Assembly (NCBI GenBank): GCA_964590225.1
Contig: CAZPWS010000036.1
Coordinates: 1-30,057, forward strand
Length of the DNA: 30,057 bases
From: JAEUSG01 sp964590225
GTDB lineage: Bacteria; Fibrobacterota; OXYB2-FULL-49-7; JAEUSG01
Direction of reading: 5' to 3'
The notes under the pieces were generated by a model. It was not told the origin of the DNA. It ran no database searches and saw only the letters and a list, made by a program, of their open reading frames with translations. The translations under genes were made by a program, and so were the position numbers. Position 1 is the first letter of the stretch; each line of letters begins with the position of its first letter. Positions 23,272 through 30,057 of the stretch are shown here, in pieces.

Positions 23272-24510
23272 TTAAGATGTTTTCCAAAAGAGTGCTTGGC
23301 GTGTAGGCATCTCTTTTGATATTCTGCTTCTGTAGTCACCAAGCCAAGGCCACATTTCAACACAATCAAGATCAACTTCGGAGACCGCGATGGGTTGATC
23401 GGCTGATGTTTCTTTAATAATCTGGCCTCGCTTGTCGAATATAGCGGATTGCATGTCGTAGCCAGAAGTTACCAAATATACTTGGTTTTCTATAGCTCTT
23501 GCTTTGGCGAGAGTAATATTTCCACCCCATATGGGCATAAAAATCACTTCAGCTCCTTTAAGATAGAGAGTCCTTGCAACTTCAGGAAAACTAACATCCC
23601 AACAAATCATAATTCCAATGCGTCCAAAATCTGTATCAAAGACAGGGATATCACTACCTGGCGTGATACCGCCGTCGATTTCTTCTCTTGGCAGAGAGAC
23701 TTTTCTGTAAATACCAGAAAGATCACCTGTCCGATTGATCAGTACCGCTGAGTTATAAACCAAATTCCTGTCATTTTCTATGATACCTGCGACAATATAG
23801 CAATTCAATTGGCAAGCAAGTTTTCCTAATAAATCGGTCGATGCACCAGGTAGAGTCTCTGCTGCGGAAATATAGTCATGGCTTGTACCCACCATGTTTA
23901 TCGCTTCTGGTAAACAAATAATATCTGCATTTACGCTCTTGTGTTTTGAAATTAGATCAGTAAATTGGTTGATATTATCAGATGAAGTTAATGTACCCTT
24001 GGGCTGATGATGAATTGTAGCAAGTTTAACACGACGAGATTTGATATTTGGGGTACTTTCAAAGGAAAAGCCGCCAAAATGAACAGTTCCCAATGCGTCC
24101 CATCTATAAACAAGCTCGATTTTTGCGGTGAAAGCATTTGCCGGTGGTTTATAGCTTTGTTCGATTGAGTTCCATTTGTTGTTGGTATTATTAAGAAGTG
24201 TGCGTGGGTATTCTGCATGACCAATTGCTTTACCCTTTTCATCATGCCACAGTATGCGAGCAAGCACGGATCTTGAAGGCTCCGCTACATTTGAAATGAG
24301 ATAATGCACCCTAAAGATGTAATTTGTAGATGGAATAAGCTTGACTATTGTTGACCACCTACCATCAACATAGTGCTTGCCTCCTCCCGACAAAAGAAGC
24401 GTAGGCGCCGATTTATAGAGCACATTATCATCAATTGAGTGTAGCGGAGCGAGCTCACCTCGTTGGCACTCAAAGCGCCACTCAATGCTATTACATATTT
24501 GGCTGCTCAT
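23272..24510 (-). CDS. Nitrilase-superfamily amidohydrolase with N-terminal beta domain
   Basis: This 412-residue protein has a C-terminal carbon-nitrogen hydrolase domain (about 161-412) with the Glu-Lys-Cys triad E202 in CLPEA, K270 in YRKVSLP and C303 in MICWDVSFPE. The N-terminal 155 residues look like a beta-sandwich (jelly-roll) domain of the kind that binds carbohydrate. It would hydrolyse a C-N amide or carbamoyl bond; the substrate is unknown. No signal peptide is evident. The gene converges on the dehydrogenase gene with only 3 bp between stops, and diverges from the DeoR gene with 135 bp between starts. Context suggests a role in breaking down a nitrogen-containing sugar. Confidence 0.85.
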   Translation of the reverse strand: MSSQICNSIEWRFECQRGELAPLHSIDDNVLYKSAPTLLLSGGGKHYVDGRWSTIVKLIPSTNYIFRVHYLISNVAEPSRSVLARILWHDEKGKAIGHAEYPRTLLNNTNNKWNSIEQSYKPPANAFTAKIELVYRWDALGTVHFGGFSFESTPNIKSRRVKLATIHHQPKGTLTSSDNINQFTDLISKHKSVNADIICLPEAINMVGTSHDYISAAETLPGASTDLLGKLACQLNCYIVAGIIENDRNLVYNSAVLINRTGDLSGIYRKVSLPREEIDGGITPGSDIPVFDTDFGRIGIMICWDVSFPEVARTLYLKGAEVIFMPIWGGNITLAKARAIENQVYLVTSGYDMQSAIFDKRGQIIKETSADQPIAVSEVDLDCVEMWPWLGDYRSRISKEMPTRQALFWKTS

Positions 24511-24624
24511 TTTGAACTATAAGATATGCTGTCTGTCTGAATTTGCACAACTATTAAATTTTCGGTGGGAAATAATTGTTTTTCCGATGCTTTTGGATTA
24601 TATTTATGTGCGAATGTGTTCGAT

Positions 24625-24630
24625 TATAAT
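24625..24630 (+). promoter_or_regulatory. Candidate -10 box for the second DeoR gene
   Basis: A perfect TATAAT lies 15 bases before the chosen ATG, in the 135-bp divergent region with the nitrilase gene. No matching TTGACA-like -35 was found at 16-18 bases. The promoter may depend on an activator or be extended. Confidence 0.35.
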
Positions 24631-24645
24631 ACAAAGGCACACTAT

Positions 24646-25407
24646 ATGAAAATAGTAAGTAGGAGAGAGACTATTCTGGAGCGTATCAAGCGCAATGGTA
24701 CTGTTAGTGTAGTGGCGCTCGCAAGGGAATTTGGCGTGGCTCAAATGACTGTCCGTCGTGATTTGCTCGAAATGGAGCGAAAAGGACTTCTGATAAGACG
24801 ATATGGTGGTGCAGTAAGATCTGAAGCTTCAGATAGAATATTCAGTTTCACGGAACGAATGGGATTGCGGAAGGTTGAAAAGCGTGTAATAGGAGAAAAA
24901 GCAGCCTCTTTTATTGTCGATAACGAAACGGTAATTATTGATTGTGGAAGCACTCCTTATCAAATATCTCCTAATTTAAAGAACCGTAAGAATCTTCGTG
25001 TAGTCACCAACTCCATTCCAGTTGTTATGGAACTCATTTTATATCCGGCAGTTCGACTCTTCTTATTGGGGGGGGAGTTTTTAAATGATCGTAGAGCCTC
25101 TTGTGGCCACTTCACCGAACAGATGCTTTCAAGTATTCGTGCAGATAAGGCATTTATTGGAGCTGATGGAGTGTCTTTGTCTGGTGGGCTTTCTGCACAC
25201 GATGAGCGTGAGGGGAAAATATCACAGAAAATGGCTGAAAGAGCGCGTGAAGTCTTTCTCATCTGTGATTCTTCAAAATTAGAAAAGGATTCTTATTTTC
25301 CATTTATGTCATTAGCACAAATTAAAGGCATTGTTACTGACTCTGGAGTAGATAAATCACTAATAAAAACTTATGCAAAGCATGGGATTAAGATTTTCGT
25401 TGCTTAG
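24646..25407 (+). CDS. DeoR/GlpR-family transcriptional regulator
   Basis: This 253-residue DeoR-type regulator has an N-terminal helix-turn-helix (about 5-57, with MTVRRDLLEMERKGLLIRRYGGA typical of the family). Its C-terminal effector domain shows NSIPVVMEL, the GADGVSLSGGL segment and LICDSSKLEKDS. ATG at 24646 is selected because it gives a full-length protein of normal size and lies just before the helix-turn-helix. An upstream GTG would add 27 residues without pattern. It is the first gene before the aminotransferase (21 bp apart) and probably represses this operon, and perhaps the divergent nitrilase, in response to a sugar phosphate. It is related in family, but not a close copy, to the regulator at the left end of the window. 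Confidence 0.93.
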   Translation: MKIVSRRETILERIKRNGTVSVVALAREFGVAQMTVRRDLLEMERKGLLIRRYGGAVRSEASDRIFSFTERMGLRKVEKRVIGEKAASFIVDNETVIIDCGSTPYQISPNLKNRKNLRVVTNSIPVVMELILYPAVRLFLLGGEFLNDRRASCGHFTEQMLSSIRADKAFIGADGVSLSGGLSAHDEREGKISQKMAERAREVFLICDSSKLEKDSYFPFMSLAQIKGIVTDSGVDKSLIKTYAKHGIKIFVA

Positions 25408-25428
25408 CATATATTATAAGGAGATGAC

Positions 25429-26802
25429 ATGTTAAAAGAGTGGTGGAAAAAGAGTGCTATTGGGCTCCCAAATCTTGTAACCGAGACTCCCGGTCCAAAG
25501 TCAAAAAAAATGCATACAAGCACTGCACGGTATATGAAAGGATTAAGTGAGCAGGTTACGCTGTTTCCAGTTTGCTTTGAAGAAGGATATGGCGTAATGC
25601 TTAAGGATGTTGATGGAAACAGGTATTTAGATTTTTCATCTGGTATCTATGTAACTTCGCTTGGCCATTGTCACCCAAAAGTTTCAGAAGCAGTTTCTCA
25701 TTGGGCTAAAAAGCTTGTGAACTGTCATGATTTCACTACACCGATTAAGGAAAAACTTCTCTCAAAGCTGGCCTCCATTCTACCAGGTAATCTTACTGGT
25801 ATGCAGCTTTACAGCGACGGAACAACAGCCGTCGAGGCAGGTATTCGAGCCGCAAGAGCCATTACGAACCGACAGGAATTTATTTCCTGTTATCGGGATT
25901 TTCATGGCAAAACGATGGCAGCGGTAAGCTGTGCACAAATGGTCAGGGGCGATGTATTCAGCTACGGTGCTACACGCGCACCTGGTTTTTATATGGTTCC
26001 CCGTCCAAATCCCTATCGTCCGCTTTTTAAGAAAGCTGACGGTTCCATAGACACCGATGCGTACATAAACTTTATCGACGAATTTATCCGTGAGTCAACA
26101 GTAGGCAATGTGGCGGCCTTTGTGCTGGAGCCTGTGCAGGGTTGGGGCGGGTCGCTATTTCCGCCGGATGATTTTTTTCCCAAGCTGCGTACATATTGCG
26201 ACAAAAAGAAAATCCTCCTCTTTTCCGATGAAGTGCTGGCTGGCATGGGGCGTACTGGTGAATGGGTAGCCCTCTCTCATTGGAACACGGTTCCAGACAT
26301 CATCACCTTCGGCAAATCCTTTGGCAACGGCTTTCCGGTTACGGCTATGATTGTGAAGGAGGAATATGCGGATTCACTAAATAAGATATCGGCCAGCAGC
26401 AGCTACGGCGGCAACCCCATGGCCTGCGCCGCAGCACTCGCTAGTATAGAGGTAATCGAAGAAGAAGATATACTGCAAAATGTCCGGACAGTAGGCGCTG
26501 CCTTTATGCGTCGCATGGAAAAGATGAAAGCTGCCCATCCCATTATCGGTGATGTTCGCGGTAAGGGGTTTTTACTTGGTATCGAACTTGTAAAAGACAA
26601 AACAACCAAAGAGCCATTTAACGAAGCAGGCAAACTGGTGTATCAGAAAGCGTTCAGTAAAGGATTGGCGTGGATACCGGCAGGTCATATTCTGCGTATG
26701 TCACCGCCGTTGATTATGGACGAAGAGTATGCAATGAAGGGGATGGATATTATTGAAGAATCTATTGCGGAAGTTGAGAAGGAATTCGGCTACACCCGCT
26801 AA
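25429..26802 (+). CDS. Class III pyridoxal-phosphate aminotransferase
   Basis: This 457-residue fold-type I PLP enzyme belongs to the omega-aminotransferase group. PLP-binding Lys296 lies in ITFGKSFGNGFP. The Asp that pairs with the PLP nitrogen is D267 in LFSDEVLAG. The GTTAVEAGIRAARA segment contacts the cofactor phosphate and YRDFHGKT follows. Class III enzymes move the amino group of amines, amino acids or amino sugars. AAGGAG precedes the ATG. A base-composition step begins about 500 bases into the gene. With the Gfo/Idh/MocA neighbours it could act on an amino-polyol or aminocyclitol; the substrate is not known. Confidence 0.9.
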   Translation: MLKEWWKKSAIGLPNLVTETPGPKSKKMHTSTARYMKGLSEQVTLFPVCFEEGYGVMLKDVDGNRYLDFSSGIYVTSLGHCHPKVSEAVSHWAKKLVNCHDFTTPIKEKLLSKLASILPGNLTGMQLYSDGTTAVEAGIRAARAITNRQEFISCYRDFHGKTMAAVSCAQMVRGDVFSYGATRAPGFYMVPRPNPYRPLFKKADGSIDTDAYINFIDEFIRESTVGNVAAFVLEPVQGWGGSLFPPDDFFPKLRTYCDKKKILLFSDEVLAGMGRTGEWVALSHWNTVPDIITFGKSFGNGFPVTAMIVKEEYADSLNKISASSSYGGNPMACAAALASIEVIEEEDILQNVRTVGAAFMRRMEKMKAAHPIIGDVRGKGFLLGIELVKDKTTKEPFNEAGKLVYQKAFSKGLAWIPAGHILRMSPPLIMDEEYAMKGMDIIEESIAEVEKEFGYTR

Positions 26803-26813
26803 GGAGATTGTTA

Positions 26814-27962
26814 ATGGTGCGCAAAACTCTTCGTTTCGGCATTATCGGCTTGGGCTTAATGGGCAAGGAATTTGCAAGTGCTGTTGCCCGTTGGTGTCAC
26901 CTCAACACCAAGGCACCCTTGCCGGTACTAACAGCTGTCTGTGATGTTAATTCCGCAGCGCTGGACTGGTTCAAGGAAAATGTGCCGACAATCAAGTTGG
27001 CAGTCTCTGACTACAAGACGCTGCTGGCTTCAAGCGAGGTTGATGCGGTCTATTGTGCCATTCCGCATAATCTCCATGAAAAAGTGTATGTCGATATTTT
27101 AAACGCTGGCAAACATCTTCTGGGTGAAAAACCCTTTGGGATTGATATGCTGGCGAATAATGTGATTATGGACGCGGTTCGCAAACACCCGGAACTGACA
27201 GTGCGGTGCAGCTCCGAATTTCCCTATTTTCCAGCATGTAAGCGGCTTATCGACTGGATATGCGAGGGCCGTTATGGCAGACTCATTGAAGTTCGGAGTG
27301 GTTTTCACCACAGTAGCGACATGGACCAGACCAAGCCCATCAACTGGAAACGAATTGCTGCCATCAATGGCGAATATGGCTGCATGGGAGATTTGGGTAT
27401 GCACACGCAGCATGTGCCTTTTCGTATGGGTTGGCGGCCAATTACGGTTTTCGCTGATCTACAAAAGCTGGTTAAAACCCGACCGGACGGCAAAGGGAAT
27501 ACCGTTCCATGCGATACATGGGACAACGCGCTCCTTGTCTGCCGTGCCAAAGATCCAAAGAACAACGAGGAATTTTCTCTCCACTTTGAGACGCGGCGAA
27601 TGGCGCCGGGGGCTACAAATACTTGGTATCTCGATGTGTACGGTACGGAGGGTTCGGCTCGTTTTACAACGGCGGACCCGAAGGCTTTCTGGGTACTGGA
27701 GACAAAAGGTAAAGAGCAGGGGTGGACTAGAATTGATACAGGCTCTCAATCCTTTATTCCTTCAGTAACAGGAGGAATTTTTGAATTTGGTTTTTCCGAT
27801 GCGCTCCAGCAAATGATTGGCGCTTTCTGTGAAGAATTTGCAGAGGGCGGTTCTATACACTGCTTTGGAAATGTAACACCCGATGAAACTGAGTTAAGTC
27901 ATGCGCTATTGACTGCTGCACTCACTTCTTATAAAACCAACTCAGCCGCAGAGGTAGTGTGA
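26814..27962 (+). CDS. Gfo/Idh/MocA-family oxidoreductase
   Basis: This 382-residue NAD(P)-dependent dehydrogenase has an N-terminal Rossmann fold (FGIIGLGLMGKEFASA, starting about residue 7) and a LLGEKPFGID motif near 107, where the conserved Lys of the EKP motif contributes to catalysis. The C-terminal alpha/beta domain carries GDLGMHTQHVP. ATG at 26814 is chosen over an in-frame TTG two codons before, as AAGGAGAT lies just upstream. It overlaps the following gene by 4 bp. Members of this family act on sugars, inositols and sugar acids. The high-GC codon use in this gene contrasts with the cheY region. Confidence 0.9.
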   Translation: MVRKTLRFGIIGLGLMGKEFASAVARWCHLNTKAPLPVLTAVCDVNSAALDWFKENVPTIKLAVSDYKTLLASSEVDAVYCAIPHNLHEKVYVDILNAGKHLLGEKPFGIDMLANNVIMDAVRKHPELTVRCSSEFPYFPACKRLIDWICEGRYGRLIEVRSGFHHSSDMDQTKPINWKRIAAINGEYGCMGDLGMHTQHVPFRMGWRPITVFADLQKLVKTRPDGKGNTVPCDTWDNALLVCRAKDPKNNEEFSLHFETRRMAPGATNTWYLDVYGTEGSARFTTADPKAFWVLETKGKEQGWTRIDTGSQSFIPSVTGGIFEFGFSDALQQMIGAFCEEFAEGGSIHCFGNVTPDETELSHALLTAALTSYKTNSAAEVV

Positions 27963-29125
27963 AGAAATTGCTCCAATTTGGCGCCGGTAACATAGGCCGC
28001 TCTTTTATAGGACAGCTTTTCTCCGCTGCTGGATACGAAGTGGTGTTTGCGGATGTGGATGAACGGTTAATTACCGCACTGAATAAAAAACGGGAATATA
28101 CTGTGGCGGTTCGTGATAATGAAAGCTACGATATTTCCGTCAAGAATGTTCGCGCCATCTACTCCACCGACCATGATTCGTTAAGTCGTGAAATGGCTGA
28201 AGCGGATATCTGTGCTACTGCTGTGGGTGCAGCCGTGCTTCCCCGTCTTTTCCCTGTGATTGCAAAAGCTATTCTGGCAAGGAACGGAAAACCTATTGAC
28301 ATTATTCTTTGCGAGAATCTCCGTGAAGCGGCTGCAATAACAAGGGAAGGCTTAAGAAAGTCTTTTCCAGTCGAATATCCTCTTGACCGTTCTGTGGGTT
28401 TGGTTGAAACCAGTATCGGCAAAATGGTGCCAATTGTGCCGGAGAGTGTTCGAGCCAAAGATCCGCTTACAGTTTACGCAGAAGCTTATAACTCGCTGAT
28501 TTTAGATAATAAGGGATTTCTTAATGGTGTGCCAGCGGTGCCAGGACTCGCTCCTAAAGACAACATGAAAGCCTGGGTTGACCGCAAAGCATTCATACAC
28601 AACCTCGGTCATGCCGCATTGGCATATTTTGCCTATGAATCCGCACCGAATATGGTTTACACCTGGGAGGCGGTTGCCGATAAAAAAAATCGGCAGCACA
28701 CTCGTGAAGTTATGCTCCAGGCAGGAGACTTGCTTATCAAAACATATCCTATAGAATTCAATACAGAAAATATTGGTGAACATATCGATAATTTGATAAG
28801 CCGCTTCGCCAATAAAGCACTAGGAGACACGCTACAGCGTGTCGGGTGTGATTTAAAGAGAAAACTCGGTCCAGAGGATCGAGTAGTAGGTGCGCTAAAG
28901 GCATGTTACAGCGCAAATCTTCCATACAATCACATTGTGGAGGTATTGGTGGCTGGTTTTAATTTTACTAAACCAGATTTAGACGGCACAGTACATAAAG
29001 CCGATATGGAGTTGATAAACAGGATTAAAAGGGAGTGCTTCAAGACAATATTGCATGAAGTTACTGGATTGTCAGGTAGCTTATTGGATGAAGTTTCCGC
29101 AAGCTTTCAAAAAAGGAGAATGTGA
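27959..29125 (+). CDS. Mannitol-1-phosphate/mannitol dehydrogenase-family protein
   Basis: This 388-residue polyol dehydrogenase of the long-chain mannitol family (MtlD-like) has an N-terminal FGAGNIGRSFIG nucleotide-binding loop. Its C-terminal active-site segment is DRKAFIHNLGHAALAY, in which Lys, Asn and His follow the family pattern K-x4-N-x2-H. The length matches MtlD (about 380), and the SDR family is excluded. The reaction is NAD-dependent oxidation of a polyol or polyol phosphate. GTG at 27959 overlaps the previous stop by 4 bp, and AGAGG lies before it. True mannitol-1-phosphate use is not certain because no mannitol transporter is present; a fructuronate- or tagaturonate-type activity is an alternative. 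Confidence 0.85.
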   Translation: MKKLLQFGAGNIGRSFIGQLFSAAGYEVVFADVDERLITALNKKREYTVAVRDNESYDISVKNVRAIYSTDHDSLSREMAEADICATAVGAAVLPRLFPVIAKAILARNGKPIDIILCENLREAAAITREGLRKSFPVEYPLDRSVGLVETSIGKMVPIVPESVRAKDPLTVYAEAYNSLILDNKGFLNGVPAVPGLAPKDNMKAWVDRKAFIHNLGHAALAYFAYESAPNMVYTWEAVADKKNRQHTREVMLQAGDLLIKTYPIEFNTENIGEHIDNLISRFANKALGDTLQRVGCDLKRKLGPEDRVVGALKACYSANLPYNHIVEVLVAGFNFTKPDLDGTVHKADMELINRIKRECFKTILHEVTGLSGSLLDEVSASFQKRRM

Positions 29126-29127
29126 AA

Positions 29128-30057
29128 ATGGCTGTGATAAAAAAGAAACTTAAAATCGGTGTTCTCGGTGCCGGACGCGGTTTTACCATGATCAACGGTT
29201 TGCTCAATCATCCGGAAGCCGAACTTAGCGCTATCTGTGATTTTCATCCGGCTTTTAAAGAACGGGCAACAAAACTCATCAAGCAGGCAGGGCTCAAGAC
29301 GGTCTTCTATTCGGACTTTGAAAAATTCATGCTTCACGACATGGACGGCGTTGTTCTGGCGAATTATGCCAACGAACATGCGCCATTCGCCATTCGGCTC
29401 CTCAAGTCCGGACGCCATATCATGAGCGAAGTGCTAGCATGTCAAACTATGGCAGAAGCTGTTAATCTAATTGAGGCAGTGGAGTCAGCCAAAAAAGTTT
29501 ACACTTATGCAGAAAATTACTGTTATTTCCGTTCCACGCAAGAGATGAAACGACTTTACAAATCAGGTGATATCGGAGAATTTACGCATGGTGAAGGGGA
29601 ATATGTTCATGACTGTTCAACCATCTGGCCGGGTATCACGCGCGGAGAACCAAGTCACTGGCGAAACAGAGCCTATTCGACTTTCTACTGTACACATAGC
29701 TTAGGACCAGTTATGTCCATCACTGGCACAAGACCGGTTAAAGTCATAGGTATTGAGGGGCCTGTGTCACAAGAGATGGCCGCACTTGGATATCTTGGAG
29801 CTGGACACGGCATGGAAATTATTCAAATGGACAACAATGCGACAGTGAAAAGCCTGCATGGATTAGGGCTTAAGCGAGAACCTGAAGCTATATGGTATTC
29901 CATTTACGGAACCAAGGGCATGATGGAGTCCAACCGGTTTGGGGAGACGGTGAATCGAATCAATGTTTTCCGGGAAGGCGACGGAAAAACACCTTTTGAA
30001 GAATCCTATGTCCCGAAGTTCCATACGGGCGTCGCAAATCCCGCCGGTCATAACGGC
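29128..30057 (+). CDS. Gfo/Idh/MocA-family oxidoreductase (partial, runs off window)
   Basis: An open frame of 310 codons runs from ATG 29128 to the window end with no stop, so the 3' end is missing. It has a Rossmann motif (IGVLGAGRGFTMINGLL), the HIMSEVLA loop (in place of the common EKPxA, lacking Lys), and a C-terminal domain with NYCYFRSTQEM and HWRNRAY segments typical of the family. AGGAG lies nine bases before the ATG. It begins 2 bp after the dehydrogenase stop, so it belongs to the same operon. The missing EKP Lys suggests a different chemistry from the first Gfo gene, such as elimination or redox without that residue. Confidence 0.85.
   Translation, partial: MAVIKKKLKIGVLGAGRGFTMINGLLNHPEAELSAICDFHPAFKERATKLIKQAGLKTVFYSDFEKFMLHDMDGVVLANYANEHAPFAIRLLKSGRHIMSEVLACQTMAEAVNLIEAVESAKKVYTYAENYCYFRSTQEMKRLYKSGDIGEFTHGEGEYVHDCSTIWPGITRGEPSHWRNRAYSTFYCTHSLGPVMSITGTRPVKVIGIEGPVSQEMAALGYLGAGHGMEIIQMDNNATVKSLHGLGLKREPEAIWYSIYGTKGMMESNRFGETVNRINVFREGDGKTPFEESYVPKFHTGVANPAGHNG

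Noticed and set aside
24565..24645. N-terminal extension of the second DeoR regulator from a GTG
   Set aside because: It would add 27 residues before a normal DeoR start and covers the TATAAT box of its promoter.
28953..28980. Seven-bp inverted repeat CTGGTTT/AAACCAG
   Set aside because: It is inside the MtlD-like coding region; a stem of this size is expected by chance.

Overview
The window looks like a moderately AT-rich chromosomal segment from a Gram-negative, motile or surface-responsive anaerobe. Redox metabolism uses an electron-bifurcating NfnAB pair, a corrinoid protein is present, and many genes have clear AGGAGG-type ribosome sites. The chemosensory gene set resembles those of Desulfobacterota, while the sugar and polyol oxidoreductases and the two-domain nitrilase recall Lentisphaerota and related PVC-group bacteria. 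I cannot place the organism more precisely from sequence alone. No flagellar, phage, transposase or CRISPR gene is visible.

Left part (1-6.5 kb, all minus strand): a DeoR regulator, tRNA-Pro(CGG), a methyltransferase-type corrinoid protein overlapped by a ROK regulator with a strong dyad-covered promoter, then nfnA-nfnB-yhcH packed within a few bases, then a vapBC toxin-antitoxin pair. A gene-free stretch (6493-6895) holds a 208-bp element with imperfect 34-bp terminal inverted repeats.

Centre (6.9-21.8 kb, plus strand): one compact 16-gene chemosensory operon. In order it encodes a degenerate receiver, REC-STAS, CheA (two Hpt domains plus an extra repeat region), CheW, a polyHAMP MCP, CheR, PAS-DHp, CheY, 4xPAS-DHp, CheB, CheD, HDOD, CheY, CheX, pseudo-REC-CheX and CheY. 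Signal would enter through the MCP and the PAS proteins, pass through CheA to several receivers, be reset by CheX-type phosphatases, and be adapted by CheR, CheB and CheD. The two PAS proteins carry a histidine-kinase H-box but both end about 80 residues after it, without any ATPase domain. This paired arrangement is the most unusual feature of the window. Short palindromic GC/AT repeats are inserted around cheW and directly before cheR.

Right part (21.8-30.06 kb): a methylmalonate-semialdehyde-type dehydrogenase overlaps the last cheY by 4 bp. A convergent nitrilase-family amidohydrolase follows. Divergent from it is a catabolic operon: DeoR regulator, class III aminotransferase, Gfo/Idh/MocA oxidoreductase, mannitol-1-phosphate-dehydrogenase-like enzyme, and a second Gfo/Idh/MocA gene cut by the window end. 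Together these suggest breakdown of a nitrogen-containing sugar or polyol; the substrate is not known.
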